Below are positions 39,925-51,802 of a stretch of 64,000 bases of DNA, piece after piece (position 1 is the first letter of the stretch; each line of letters opens with the position of its first letter). Location of the stretch: positions 7,519,001-7,583,000 of the forward strand of contig CP050890.1 in NCBI GenBank assembly GCA_016745215.1, given 5' to 3'. The translations under genes were made by a program, and so were the position numbers. The notes under the pieces were generated by a model that was not told the origin of the DNA, made no database searches, and saw only the letters and a list, made by a program, of their open reading frames with translations. This DNA comes from Thiohalocapsa sp. PB-PSB1 (GTDB taxonomy: Bacteria > Pseudomonadota > Gammaproteobacteria > Chromatiales > Chromatiaceae).

Positions 39925-40908
39925 ATGCCGCTTGACACTGCCCCGCTGATCATCGCTTTCGTATTCGGCCTGCTGGTCATACCGCTGCTGTTGAAACTGG
40001 CCTCGGTGTTTGGACTGTACACCCTGGTGCGCGAGCGTGAGGCGCAGGTATACACCCTGTTCGGCAAGGTGATCGGCACCCTGGACGAGCCAGGACTGCG
40101 CTTTCCGCTGGTCGATTTCGGCTACAGGGCTCTGCTATTGCCCTTTTTTGGTAAGCGACATGTGGTCAGCACCAAATTGCGCCAGCGCTATTTGCGCGAT
40201 CAGATGGTCAACTCCGAGGAAGGCACGCCGATGGGCGTTGGCATCTGGTACGAAATGCGGGTCAGCGACCCGGTTGCCTATTTGTTCAACAATGCCGATC
40301 CGGAGGGCTCATTACAGGCGAATGTCGCCAGCGCAACCATCTCGACCTTGAGCAATCTGGAAATGGACAAATTGCTCGAGGATCGGCACCAGCTCAGCCG
40401 CAAGGTGCGTGCCACGGTCTCGCCATTGTCGGAGAAGTGGGGCTATCAACTCGGCTCGGTGTATATTCGCAAGGTCGCCTTCACCGACCGCGACATGGTC
40501 GACAACATCACCGACAAAGTGGTCAAGCGATTGGTGCAGGTCACCAGCGCAATGAAACAGGATGGCGAGAACCGGGTCGGCCTGATCAAGAGTCAAACCG
40601 CGTTCAAGGTCTCGGAAAAGATGGCCGAGGCCGCGGCCACACGTCCTGATGTGGTCGGCGAGGCATTGAATACCATCGCCAGCCAAGATCCGCAGGTGCT
40701 GGACGCGGTGTTGGAGGTCATGGAGAATGAGCAGCTGATCGAGTCGGGTGCCGAGTTCGATGTGCTGCCCAATCATGTGCAGCTGTTGGTGTCCCTAAAC
40801 AGCTCAGGCAGCAACCCAGGCAACGCCGAGCCGCAACCGCAAGCATCCTCCGTCTGGGAGCAGAGTCGCAAGGCGCAATTCCAGATCGACGACGGAACCT
40901 TCTCTTGA
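39925..40908 (+). CDS. SPFH/band-7 membrane protein 2
   Basis: A 327-residue partner of the previous gene. One N-terminal membrane helix (LIIAFVFGLLVIPLLLKLASVF) precedes the SPFH domain (YTLVREREAQVYTLFGKVIG, GIWYEMRVSDPVAYLFNNAD, ISTLSNLEMDKLLEDRHQLS). It lacks the long Ala-rich helix of protein 1 but has MKQDGENRVGLIKSQTAFKV in that place, and ends in a polar, probably unfolded tail. AAGGAG precedes the ATG by seven bases. Confidence 0.85.
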   Translation: MPLDTAPLIIAFVFGLLVIPLLLKLASVFGLYTLVREREAQVYTLFGKVIGTLDEPGLRFPLVDFGYRALLLPFFGKRHVVSTKLRQRYLRDQMVNSEEGTPMGVGIWYEMRVSDPVAYLFNNADPEGSLQANVASATISTLSNLEMDKLLEDRHQLSRKVRATVSPLSEKWGYQLGSVYIRKVAFTDRDMVDNITDKVVKRLVQVTSAMKQDGENRVGLIKSQTAFKVSEKMAEAAATRPDVVGEALNTIASQDPQVLDAVLEVMENEQLIESGAEFDVLPNHVQLLVSLNSSGSNPGNAEPQPQASSVWEQSRKAQFQIDDGTFS

Positions 40909-40943
40909 CCAGCAACTCAGGAACAGCCTGAAGGCGGCCCAGG

Positions 40944-42419
40944 TTGAACCCGCTCAAACGGCTCGCATCTCAAACCGCGGTATACGGCCTGAGCAGCATC
41001 ATCGGCCGGTTTCTAAACTACCTGCTGGTACCGCTGTATACCTATACCTTCGCACCCGCCGACTACGGCGTGGTGGCGGAATTCTATGCCTATATGGGGC
41101 TCCTCGCGGTGCTGCTGGTTTTCGGGCTGGAGACCGGTTATTTTCGTTTCCGCTCCGACGGCGAGTTCGCAGCGCCGGTGGTATTGGCCACCGCCCTACG
41201 TTTTCTGATCCTAGCGAACGGCATTTTTTTGCTGTCCGCAGTGGTGTTTCAGCAACCGGTGGCGGACCTGCTGCGACATGCCGATCACCCTGAGTACATC
41301 TGGTGGGTCGCCGCGATCCTGGCCATGGACTCGGTTGGTGCCGCGGCCTTTGCGCGCCTGCGAGCGGAAAATCGGGCATTGCGCTTTGCCGCTGTCAAGT
41401 TAATCGAAATCGGTCTGAATATCGGTCTGAATTTGTTTTTTATCCTGCTCTGCCGGCAGGCCTGGGAGGCGGACCCAAGCTCGGCCTTGGGCCGACTGTG
41501 GAACCCGGCCATCGGCATCGGCTATGTGTTTCTCGCCAATCTGGCGGCCAGCGCATTGAAATTGCTGCTGTTGACACCGCAGCTCTGGGATGCTTTGACC
41601 GGCTTCGACCGCAGGCTCTTCAAGCGCATGCTGCGCTATTCCCTGCCGATGGTCATCATCGGCATGGCCGGCATTGTCAACGAGATGCTGGACCGCGCCG
41701 CGTTAAAGTACCTGCTGCCATTCGACAACGCTACCAATATGGCCCAGCTCGGCATCTACAGCGCCTGCTACAAATTGTCGATCCTGATGACCTTGTTCAT
41801 CCAGGCGTTTCGCTATGCCGGCGAGCCATTCTTTTTTGCCTACGCCAGGCAACATGATGCAAAACAGCTCTATGCACTGGTGCTGAACTGGTTTGTCATT
41901 TTTTGTGTGTTCATCTTTCTGCTGGTGACCCTGTATCTGGATTTGTTCCAATACTTTGTCGGCGCCGCCTACCGCGAGGGATTGTCCGTGGTGCCGGTGC
42001 TGTTGCTGGCAAACCTGCTGCTCGGCGTCTATGTCAATCTGTCGATCTGGTACAAGCTCACCGATCGAACCTTATTGGGCGCCTGGGTTGCGCTGACCGG
42101 CGCCGGCATCACCATATCCATGCTCTGGCTGCTGGTGCCGACCTTTGGCTATCAGGGCGCGGCCTGGGCGCATCTGGCCTGCTACAGCAGCATGGTCGCG
42201 CTGTCCTATGGACTCGGGCGCCGTTATTACCCGGTGCCCTACGACCTGAAACGGATCTTCGGCTACATCGCGCTGGGCCTGGTGCTGTTCGGCGCCAGCC
42301 ATTGGTTGATCGAAGAGCTGGGTTGGCACGCCCTGCTGGCCGGTACGCTGTGCATGGCAGCTTATCTCGCGGTGGTTGCCCTGCTCGACGGTCGTGGTTT
42401 GCTGGCCGGCTCGGCGTGA
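40944..42419 (+). CDS. Polysaccharide flippase, Wzx/MATE-type
   Basis: A 491-residue membrane protein with about 12-14 transmembrane segments, matching polysaccharide-biosynthesis flippases that carry undecaprenyl-linked sugar repeats across the inner membrane. The opening NPLKRLASQTAVYGLSSIIG and RFLNYLLVPLYTYTF are family hallmarks. The start is a TTG at 40944, the only one that keeps the conserved N-terminus; its ribosome site (GGCGG) is weak. No glycosyltransferase genes are adjacent, so it stands apart from a sugar cluster in this window. Confidence 0.85.
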   Translation: MNPLKRLASQTAVYGLSSIIGRFLNYLLVPLYTYTFAPADYGVVAEFYAYMGLLAVLLVFGLETGYFRFRSDGEFAAPVVLATALRFLILANGIFLLSAVVFQQPVADLLRHADHPEYIWWVAAILAMDSVGAAAFARLRAENRALRFAAVKLIEIGLNIGLNLFFILLCRQAWEADPSSALGRLWNPAIGIGYVFLANLAASALKLLLLTPQLWDALTGFDRRLFKRMLRYSLPMVIIGMAGIVNEMLDRAALKYLLPFDNATNMAQLGIYSACYKLSILMTLFIQAFRYAGEPFFFAYARQHDAKQLYALVLNWFVIFCVFIFLLVTLYLDLFQYFVGAAYREGLSVVPVLLLANLLLGVYVNLSIWYKLTDRTLLGAWVALTGAGITISMLWLLVPTFGYQGAAWAHLACYSSMVALSYGLGRRYYPVPYDLKRIFGYIALGLVLFGASHWLIEELGWHALLAGTLCMAAYLAVVALLDGRGLLAGSA

Positions 42420-42661
42420 ATCCCGAATACTCTGTTATTCAAGCGTCTTGTCGTCGCGTCATTGTGCTGTAAACTTCCGGGTCCGCGAGTCGAATCGTCC
42501 CGGGCCCGGCGCGACAGCCAGGCTGCCAGGCGCCGGACAGCAGATGAGAGTAGAGCAGCAAAGCCACCCTCAGCCAGCGCCTGCCTGCAGCGAATTCGAT
42601 CGCCAGCCGATTTCAACCTGCCCCTTGCACAAAACGAGAATACCAGTAGAGAACCACTAAA
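42420..42661. other. Leader region of sucAB
   Basis: About 240 bases with no gene. It separates the flippase from sucA and should hold the sucAB promoter, though no clear -35/-10 pair stands out. No repeat family is recognised in it. Confidence 0.4.
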
Positions 42662-45586
42662 ATGAGCGCGTTGTTGCAATTGTTCCGTTCCTCATCGGCC
42701 TTCTACGGCGGCAACGCCGCATTCATAGAGGACTTGTACGAACAATATCTGAATGATCCCGAGAGCGTCGATCTGGCATGGCGCGGGCGCTTCGATGCGA
42801 TCCACCAGGAAGCGGCCAACGAGATTCCGCATGGCCCGGTGCGCGATAATTTCGAACGCCTGGCCAGCGAGAGTCGCAACCGCGCGCAGAGTCGCTACAT
42901 CGGTCATCTGGAGCCAACCGCCGCTGAGAAACAATCGGCGGTGCTGCGGCTGATCAATACCTATCGCCACCGCGGCCATCAGATTGCCGATCTGGATCCG
43001 CTGAAATTACGCCCGACACCCAAGATCGCGGATCTCGACCCGGCCTATCACAACCTGGAAGAAAGCGATTTGGATCAAATCTTCCACACCGGTTCGCTGT
43101 ATGCGCCTGACCGCATGCCGTTGCGACGCATCATCGAACTGCTCAAGCGTATTTACTGCGGCCCGGTGGGCTCGGAATATATGCACATCACGGCCACCCA
43201 GGAAAAACGCTGGGTGCAAAAGCGCTTGGAGGGCTATCAGGCGCGCCCGGAGATGGAGCCCGCCGACCGCCGCTGGCTGTTGACCTTGCTGACCGCGGGG
43301 GAAGGCCTGGAGAAATACCTGCACACCAAGTATGTCGGACAAAAGCGCTTTTCGCTGGAGGGTGGCGAGGCCTTGATCCCGCTGATGGACGAGTTGATTC
43401 AGCGTGCCGGCCGCAAGGGAGTGCGCGAGATCGCCATCGGCATGGCCCACCGCGGACGACTGAACGTGCTGGTGAACATTTTGGGCAAGCCGCCGCAGGA
43501 GATTTTTGCCGAGTTCGAGGGACAGGTGCCGATGCATCCACGCAAACTCGCTGGCGATGTCAAGTATCACCTGGGCTTTGCCAGCGATGTGGAAACCCCG
43601 GCCGGTAACGTACATCTGGCGCTCGGCTTCAACCCCTCGCACCTGGAGATCATCGACGCGGTGGTCCAGGGCTCGGTGCGCGCCCGCCAACGCCGCCGCG
43701 GTGATCGCACCGGAGAACAGGTGATGCCGCTGCTGATTCACGGAGATGCCGCATTCGCCGGCCAGGGCGTGGTGCCGGAAACCCTGCAATTATCACAGAC
43801 CCGCAGCTATGGTACCGGCGGCACCGTGCACGTGGTGATTAACAACCAGATCGGCTTTACCACCAGCAACCCCCTCGATACCCGCTCGACCCAATACTGC
43901 ACCGACGTGGCCAAGATGGTGCAAGCGCCGGTATTCCACGTCAACGGCGATGATCCGGAGGCGGTGATCTTTGTCACGCGCATGGCGCTGGACTATCGCA
44001 ATCAGTTCCGCAAGGACGTGGTGATCGATCTAGTCTGTTATCGCAGACTCGGCCACAACGAGGCCGACGAGCCGGCGGTGACGCAGCCGATGATGTATAA
44101 AAAGATCCGCGAACATGCCACCGCACGCGCGATCTACGCTGACCGGCTGATCGACGATGGTGTGCTCAGCCGCGAGGAGGCGAGCGCCATGGTCGACGAC
44201 TACCGCGCTTCCATCGAAAATGGCGTGGTGGTGGCACGCCCGGTGCTGTGCGGGCTGGACAACGACTATCGCGCCGACTGGAGCGGAGGTGACGACTGGC
44301 GCATGGCGGCGGATACCGGGCTGGACCGGACGCGCGTGCAGACACTGGCCGAGCGCATGTTACAGCTCCCGGAAGACTTCGAATTGCATCCGCGGGTGGC
44401 GAAGATCTGGGCCGAGCGGCGCAAGATGACCCAAGGGGATCAGCTGGCCAACTGGGGTTTTGCCGAAACCCTGGCCTATGCAACCCTAGTGGACGCCGGC
44501 TATGCGGTGCGGCTGTCCGGCCAGGATTCCGGTCGCGGCACCTTCTTTCACCGCCACGCCAAGATCCACTGCCAAAACACGGGCCGCGATTATACCCCGT
44601 TGCAACATATTGCCGAATCGCAGGCACCGTTCATTGCCATCGACTCCATCCTGTCGGAGGAAGCGGTGCTGGGCTTCGAATATGGCTTTGCCACCGGCGA
44701 GCCCAACGCGTTGACCATCTGGGAAGCTCAGTTCGGCGACTTTGCCAACGGTGCACAGGTGGTGATCGATCAGTTCATCACCTCCGCCGGCACCAAATGG
44801 GGCCTGTCCTGCGGTCTGGTGATGCTGCTGCCGCATGGCCTGGAAGGACAGGGCGCCGAACATTCCTCGGCGCGCCTGGAACGCTACTTGCAGCTGTGCG
44901 CCGAGCACAACATCCAGGTCTGTGTTCCCACCACGCCAGCGCAGATGTACCATCTGCTGCGCCGACAGGTAATACGCGACTATCGTCGTCCGCTGGTGGT
45001 GATGACCCCAAAGAGCCTGCTTCGACATCGGCTTGCCGTATCGTCGCTGGAAGAATTTTCCGCTGGCAGTTTCCAGCCCCTGATCCCTGAAATCGATCCC
45101 ATCGAACCTGGTGATGTCGACCGCGTGGTGTTTTGCAGCGGCAAAGTGTTCTACGATCTGCTTGAAGCGCGCCATGCCCGCGGGCTGAACAACGTGGCGA
45201 TCATCCGTATCGAACAGCTGTATCCATTCCCGAAAGAAGAGTTCGCGGAGGCCATCGCCACCTACCCGGAGACCCAGGAGATCATCTGGTGCCAGGAAGA
45301 AGCACAGAACCAGGGCGCCTGGGATCAGATCAAGCACCGCTTTCACAACTTGATCCAGGATGGCAAATTCACCTACTACGTCGGCAGACCGGCCTCCGCG
45401 GCACCCGCCGTGGGCCATCGCTCGGTGCACGTGGAACAGCAGGAACGCCTGATCGACGAGGCCCTGACCGGCAGCATCGACTGGAAAATGAACCGTCGCA
45501 TCTCCAAGGAAATAGGCCAGCTCGGCGCGCCCAACAGAGCCAACAACGCCACCACTAAGTCATCGGCAGAGATCATGCAACAATGA
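42662..45586 (+). CDS. sucA: 2-oxoglutarate dehydrogenase E1
   Basis: A 974-residue thiamine-diphosphate enzyme, the decarboxylating E1 of the 2-oxoglutarate dehydrogenase complex in the TCA cycle. The N-terminal segment binding E2 (SAFYGGNAAFIEDLYEQYLN) is present. ThDP/metal motifs include GMAHRGRLNVL, HGDAAFAGQGVVPETLQLS and VINNQIGFTT. The transketolase-like C-terminal half has GQDSGRGTFFHRHA and EYGFATGEPNALTIWEAQFG. Length fits the family. It overlaps sucB by four bases (ATGA). Confidence 0.97.
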   Translation: MSALLQLFRSSSAFYGGNAAFIEDLYEQYLNDPESVDLAWRGRFDAIHQEAANEIPHGPVRDNFERLASESRNRAQSRYIGHLEPTAAEKQSAVLRLINTYRHRGHQIADLDPLKLRPTPKIADLDPAYHNLEESDLDQIFHTGSLYAPDRMPLRRIIELLKRIYCGPVGSEYMHITATQEKRWVQKRLEGYQARPEMEPADRRWLLTLLTAGEGLEKYLHTKYVGQKRFSLEGGEALIPLMDELIQRAGRKGVREIAIGMAHRGRLNVLVNILGKPPQEIFAEFEGQVPMHPRKLAGDVKYHLGFASDVETPAGNVHLALGFNPSHLEIIDAVVQGSVRARQRRRGDRTGEQVMPLLIHGDAAFAGQGVVPETLQLSQTRSYGTGGTVHVVINNQIGFTTSNPLDTRSTQYCTDVAKMVQAPVFHVNGDDPEAVIFVTRMALDYRNQFRKDVVIDLVCYRRLGHNEADEPAVTQPMMYKKIREHATARAIYADRLIDDGVLSREEASAMVDDYRASIENGVVVARPVLCGLDNDYRADWSGGDDWRMAADTGLDRTRVQTLAERMLQLPEDFELHPRVAKIWAERRKMTQGDQLANWGFAETLAYATLVDAGYAVRLSGQDSGRGTFFHRHAKIHCQNTGRDYTPLQHIAESQAPFIAIDSILSEEAVLGFEYGFATGEPNALTIWEAQFGDFANGAQVVIDQFITSAGTKWGLSCGLVMLLPHGLEGQGAEHSSARLERYLQLCAEHNIQVCVPTTPAQMYHLLRRQVIRDYRRPLVVMTPKSLLRHRLAVSSLEEFSAGSFQPLIPEIDPIEPGDVDRVVFCSGKVFYDLLEARHARGLNNVAIIRIEQLYPFPKEEFAEAIATYPETQEIIWCQEEAQNQGAWDQIKHRFHNLIQDGKFTYYVGRPASAAPAVGHRSVHVEQQERLIDEALTGSIDWKMNRRISKEIGQLGAPNRANNATTKSSAEIMQQ

Positions 45587-46869
45587 GCAGCGAAGTCCGT
45601 GTCCCCGCCCTACCCGAATCAGTCGCCGATGCGACGGTTCTCGCCTGGCACAAACAGCCCGGCGAACATGTGCACCAGGACGAAAACCTGGTCGATCTGG
45701 AAACCGACAAGGTCGTGCTCGAGGTGCCGGCCCCGGTGGACGGCGTGCTGGCCGAACACAAGGTGGCCGAAGGGGATCTGGTGGAAGCCGATGCCATTCT
45801 GGCGCTGATCGAGGCCGGCGCGAGCGCGCCGCAGCCATCTCGGCAGAAGGCAGCCGATGCAATGCCAGCGGCAACAGCCGACGCAATGCCGGCAGAACCA
45901 GCCATCGCGACAGAATCCGCCAGCGCGACAGCGGCAATCGCGGAGCACCAACCAATGCTGGCGCCGGCGGCACGCCGACTGGTCAAAGAGCTGGGGCTGG
46001 ATGCGAGCCAAATTCCCGGCACCGGCAAAGATGGGCGGGTGCAAAAGACCGACATCATGTCCTGGCTCGACCGCAAGGAGAACGAGGCTCCGGCGCGCAC
46101 CCCGGAGGCGCCGCCACCGGCTCCTCCGCTCACCGATCCGACCTTACCGGGGCTGAGCGGCGAGGCCGGTCGTCCCGAGCAGCGTGTGCCCATGACCCGG
46201 CTGCGCGCACGCATTGCCGAGCGCCTGATCGAGGCGCAGCAACACTCGGCCATGCTCACCACCTTCAACGAGGTAGACATGACCGCCGTGTTGGATCTGC
46301 GCACGCAATATATGCAGCGCTTCGAAAGTACCCACGGCGTGCGGATCGGCTTTATGTCGTTCTTCGTCAAGGCCTCGGTGGAGGCCCTACAACGCTACCC
46401 GGTGGTGAACGCATCGGTGGACGAAAAGGACATCATCTACCATGGCTACTACGACATCGGCATTGCCGTAAGCTCGCCGCGAGGACTGGTAGTGCCAATT
46501 CTGCGCAACTGCGATCAACTCAGCATGGCCGAGATCGAACGCGGCATCGGCGACTTTGGCAACAGGGCCGCCGAGGGAACCCTGAGTTTTGAAGACCTCA
46601 CCGGCGGCACCTTTTCCATCACCAACGGCGGCATCTTCGGCTCATTGATGTCGACGCCGATCCTGAATCCACCGCAAAGCGCCATTCTTGGCATGCACAA
46701 GATCCAGCAGCGCCCGGTTGCCGTCGATGGGCAGGTGCTGATCCGACCGATGATGTACCTTGCGCTGTCCTATGACCATCGCATCATTGACGGTCGCGAG
46801 GCCGTGCAATTTCTGGTCACCATCAAAGAGACACTGGAAGATCCGGCCCGGCTGTTGCTGCGCATTTAG
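45583..46869 (+). CDS. sucB: Dihydrolipoyl succinyltransferase E2
   Basis: A 428-residue E2 of the 2-oxoglutarate dehydrogenase complex. The lipoyl domain (residues 1-80) has the modified Lys in LETDKVVLEV, an Ala/Pro-rich linker follows, then the E3-binding domain (MLAPAARRLVKELGLDASQI) and the catalytic domain with RIGFMSFFVKASVEAL and the C-terminal YDHRIIDGREAV, which holds the active His and Asp. No lpd (E3) gene follows; it must be elsewhere. Confidence 0.97.
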   Translation: MSSEVRVPALPESVADATVLAWHKQPGEHVHQDENLVDLETDKVVLEVPAPVDGVLAEHKVAEGDLVEADAILALIEAGASAPQPSRQKAADAMPAATADAMPAEPAIATESASATAAIAEHQPMLAPAARRLVKELGLDASQIPGTGKDGRVQKTDIMSWLDRKENEAPARTPEAPPPAPPLTDPTLPGLSGEAGRPEQRVPMTRLRARIAERLIEAQQHSAMLTTFNEVDMTAVLDLRTQYMQRFESTHGVRIGFMSFFVKASVEALQRYPVVNASVDEKDIIYHGYYDIGIAVSSPRGLVVPILRNCDQLSMAEIERGIGDFGNRAAEGTLSFEDLTGGTFSITNGGIFGSLMSTPILNPPQSAILGMHKIQQRPVAVDGQVLIRPMMYLALSYDHRIIDGREAVQFLVTIKETLEDPARLLLRI

Positions 46870-46872
46870 CAC

Positions 46873-49134
<2,262 letters not shown>

Positions 49135-49144
49135 CAACGATTTC

Positions 49145-49239
49145 CAGCCGACCTACAGGGGGCGTTAGCTTTCCTAGGGAACGCCGGCTTTCCTAGGGAG
49201 CGCAGGCTTTCCTAGGAGCGCGGGCTTTCCAGCCGGCTT
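49145..49239. repeat. GGCTTTCCTAGG tandem repeats
   Basis: Four degenerate units of GGCTTTCCTAGGGAGCGC-type, continuing into GGGCTTTCCAGCCGGCTTCG. They are the inverse relatives of the AGCCGGCGCTCCC repeats at 34366-34428. Confidence 0.65.
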
Positions 49240-49272
49240 CGCCTGATGCGGGCTCGATGCCCGCATCAGGCG
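49240..49272. terminator. Strong hairpin after ygiQ
   Basis: CGCCTGATGCGGGC pairs perfectly with GCCCGCATCAGGCG across a five-base loop (14-bp stem). It lacks a T-run, so it may be an attenuator, an mRNA 3' stabiliser or an extragenic repeat hairpin rather than a classic terminator. Confidence 0.55.
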
Positions 49273-49291
49273 ATCTTGCGGCGGGAGCGAC

Positions 49292-49552
49292 TTGGCATAC
49301 CTTCCGTATGTTCAACCCAGCTGGATTTGGCCCGAGTTTGAAGGACTTTTGCGGTTTACTGGCCCGTATCGCTCACAGGGGGTGGTTGCCGTAAAAAAGC
49401 CTAAAGGAGAACGGGTCCTCCCCACACAGGAGGGCGCGCCGCACGCACCGGCTCACGCCGTGGTACCAAGGGGCATCTTCAACGGATACGAGGGCCGCGC
49501 GGGGACTGGTCATTGGGAGATTCCGGGCGAAATGGTGTTGAGGAAAGCCTAG
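49292..49552 (+). CDS. Hypothetical protein fragment
   Basis: An 86-residue frame starting with TTG: YVQPSWIWPEFEGLLRFTGP, then YRSQGVVAVKKPKGERVLPT and EGRAGTGHWEIPGEM. The sequence is protein-like (balanced composition, few rare codons) and I have the impression of having seen such tails in other Chromatiales hypotheticals, but I cannot name a family. The start is weak and it may be the 3' remainder of a longer gene. Confidence 0.35.
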   Translation: MAYLPYVQPSWIWPEFEGLLRFTGPYRSQGVVAVKKPKGERVLPTQEGAPHAPAHAVVPRGIFNGYEGRAGTGHWEIPGEMVLRKA

Positions 49553-49615
49553 TCGAGGTGTAGGAGAGCTTGATTCAGCAAATAAAGTGGATGTGCTTTT
49601 TTTTGTTATGGCTTG

Positions 49616-50470
49616 TTATGCCTGTTTAAATATGCGGCTCACATAATTTAAATCGTCAGAAGAAAGCTCAAAGTCAAAGATGCTGAGGTCTTCTTTCATG
49701 TGCTGCTCAGAACATGTTCCGGTAAGAGGAACAATACCAATTTGACTGAGATATCGGAAGAAAATTTGCGGTGCGGTTCTATTGTATTTCTGAGCAATGG
49801 TTTGAACGGTATTGCTGGTTAGAATGTGCGGATTTGCTGTGAGGGTCCAGAAACTCTGATAGATAACTCCATGATTAGCGCACCAGTTTCGCAAGTCTGC
49901 ATCATACCCCGTTTCCTTATAAAACCGATTTTGCACAACAGCTGGCTTTATGGTGGCATCGTCATAGAGCTGCTTGATCACTTCAGTGTTGTAACAGTTG
50001 CTGATTCCCAGCTGAAGAGCTCCACCAGTCTTTTGAATTGTTTCCATTGCATCCCACACCCGCATCAAAAGTCCGTGCGGTTCCAATGGTGAATGAAGCA
50101 CAAGAGAATCTAGATATTGTGTTTGGAGGTTATTCTTCGATGCCTCAAAAGATTGAATGACCTGCGATTCTATTGGGGAATTCTTATCGTATGGCACTTG
50201 TCTAGGATCCTGGTCAGCAAGCGCGGTGAATTTGGTTTGTAGAAACAAGTTATCGCGTTCGACACCTTGGTCTTTCAATCTACGCAGAGCCGCTCCAACG
50301 AGTCGCTCGTCATAGTGCTTCGGCTGGCAGGCGGTGTCAATCCCCTTAAATCCTGATTGGATAGCTTTCACAACCAGGTCTGCAGTGCGCTCTTTTTTCC
50401 AGGCCGTACCATAAATAAGTCTCGGCATTTTAACGCCCGCAGCAGTGATTAACCATTCTTGATCTACCAT
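49616..50470 (-). CDS. Aldo/keto reductase family protein
   Basis: A 284-residue AKR barrel. GFKGIDTACQPKHYDERLVG carries the catalytic Asp and the Tyr region, FLQTKF the catalytic Lys, and LVLHSPLE the His. NAD(P)H-dependent reduction of an unknown carbonyl is expected. The ATG at 50470 was chosen (AAGGG nine bases upstream; a TTG lies three codons further). Its GC content and codons (many A/T third positions) are clearly lower than the neighbours', pointing to horizontal acquisition. The short C-terminus (SRIFKQA) may lack the usual cofactor-binding loop extension. Confidence 0.85.
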   Translation of the reverse strand: MVDQEWLITAAGVKMPRLIYGTAWKKERTADLVVKAIQSGFKGIDTACQPKHYDERLVGAALRRLKDQGVERDNLFLQTKFTALADQDPRQVPYDKNSPIESQVIQSFEASKNNLQTQYLDSLVLHSPLEPHGLLMRVWDAMETIQKTGGALQLGISNCYNTEVIKQLYDDATIKPAVVQNRFYKETGYDADLRNWCANHGVIYQSFWTLTANPHILTSNTVQTIAQKYNRTAPQIFFRYLSQIGIVPLTGTCSEQHMKEDLSIFDFELSSDDLNYVSRIFKQA

Positions 50471-50592
50471 TACAAGCAACCCTTATTTTGTCATGATGCC
50501 ACAAATCAGCCGCGCCGCTTTTTGGCGTCGGCTGATAGACATATTGTCGATCAAGTGTGCCAAGAAAAATCTGTCTATCTCTATCTCTGCTA

Positions 50593-51058
50593 GGGCAGAA
50601 TCTTTCTAGCATCTCAAGCCGGCACTTGATCGTTGCCGCTCATTGTTTACAATCATCCTACCTTCTATTTGGTAGGTGAACGCCGCAAAGAAAGGAAGAA
50701 AGAGAAGGAAGAAAGAGGACACTCACTTTGGTTGCGATTGCGACCAACATAAGGCGCGCGATCACGTTGCCCAACTACACAGCACCGGAGGCATCGAGTA
50801 AAGTGGGTGTCCTTTTTCTGCACTGGGGCAGAATCTTTCTAGCATCTCAAGCCGGCACTTGATCGTTGCCGCTCATTGTTTACAATCATCCTACCTTCTA
50901 TTTGGTAGGTGAACGCCGCAAAGAAAGGAAGAAAGAGAAGGAAGAAAGAGGACACTCACTTTGGTTGCGATTGCGACCAACATAAGGCGCGCGATCACGT
51001 TGCCCAACTACACAGCACCGGAGGCATCGAGTAAAGTGGGTGTCCTTTTTCTGCTGTT
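50593..51058. repeat. Tandem duplication of a 233-bp segment
   Basis: Bases 50593-50825 and 50826-51058 are near-identical: each begins GGGCAGAATCTTTCTAGC, contains the purine-rich AAAGAAAGGAAGAAAGAG and the word TACCTTCTATTTGGTAGGTG (a TACC...GGTA hairpin) and ends AGTGGGTGTCCTTTTTCTG. No gene. Confidence 0.9.
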
Positions 51059-51375
51059 GCTTTTTCTGCGTCCAGTAAAGTGGGTGTCCTTTTTCTGCTC
51101 TGCTTGGTGTCCTTTTTCTGCTTCTTCCTTTTTCTGCGTCCAGTAAAGTGGGTGTCCTTTTTCTGTTTTCTGAAGTGCTTTTTCTGAAGTGGGTGTCCTT
51201 TTTCTGCTTCCTTTTTCTGCTTCCTTTTTTCTGCGCTCTTTTTCTGCGCTCTTTTTCTGCGCTCTTTTTCTGCGCTTCCTTTTTCTGCGCTGCTGGAGCT
51301 GATCGAGTCATTGCCCGGGTGTCCTTTTTCTGTCTCTTCCTTTTTCTGTCTGCTTTTTCTGTCTTTGTTTGGTCG
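51036..51375. repeat. CTTTTTCTG satellite
   Basis: About 17 copies of the nonamer CTTTTTCTG spaced 9-30 bases apart, some within AGTAAAGTGGGTGTCC-CTTTTTCTG words, others reduced to CTTCCTTTTTCTG or GCGCTCTTTTTCTG. It looks like an expanding and decaying repeat seeded by the end of the 233-bp unit. On the minus strand it gives a meaningless Lys/Arg-rich frame. Confidence 0.85.
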
Positions 51376-51505
51376 CTTAATAGGATACCCTGTTGCTTCT
51401 GCCCCGTGGTTTGATCAGTTGCGCAGCTCGATCTAAAATGGTCAAAGTCGAGGGAAGGCATCGCTTCGCTCGCTTTCACGATTTATCCTGATTCGTTATG
51501 TGTTT

Positions 51506-51793
51506 TCACGTCGCCGAAAGCCGCTTAACCCGCAATTCTTTGCGATGTTGCTCGGCTTGCCAAAGGTCGTATTGCATTTGTTGATTCAGCCAGCTTTCGG
51601 ACGAGGTATCGAACGCTATCGACAGCCGCACCGCCATTTCTGGACTGATGCCCGACCTGCCATTGATGATGCTCGAAAGCGTTTTGCGGCTGACCCCTAG
51701 CGCTTCTGCTGCCGCAGTAACCGAGAGATCAAGAGGCTCAAGGCAAAGCTCTTTGATAATCTCACCGGGATGAGGAGGATTATGCATCAGCAT
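51506..51793 (-). CDS. higA: HigA-family antitoxin
   Basis: A 95-residue antitoxin with the typical opening MHNPPHPGEIIKELCLEPL and an Xre-type helix-turn-helix (SVTAAAEALGVSRKTLSSII, then NGRSGISPEMAVRLS). It binds the HigB toxin and the operon promoter. Two start codons two codons apart (51793 and 51787) are possible; GAGG is well placed for the first. The gene is intact although the toxin before it is interrupted. Confidence 0.93.
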   Translation of the reverse strand: MLMHNPPHPGEIIKELCLEPLDLSVTAAAEALGVSRKTLSSIINGRSGISPEMAVRLSIAFDTSSESWLNQQMQYDLWQAEQHRKELRVKRLSAT

Positions 51794-51802
51794 AAGATTG
51801 CC

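Noticed and set aside
49240..49272. Classic Rho-independent terminator after ygiQ
   Set aside because: The stem is excellent but there is no T-run on either side, so I list it only as a strong hairpin with moderate confidence.
50898..51479. 193-codon Lys/Arg-rich protein across the CTTTTTCTG satellite
   Set aside because: It is the translation of a simple repeat, has no start signal, and its composition is meaningless.
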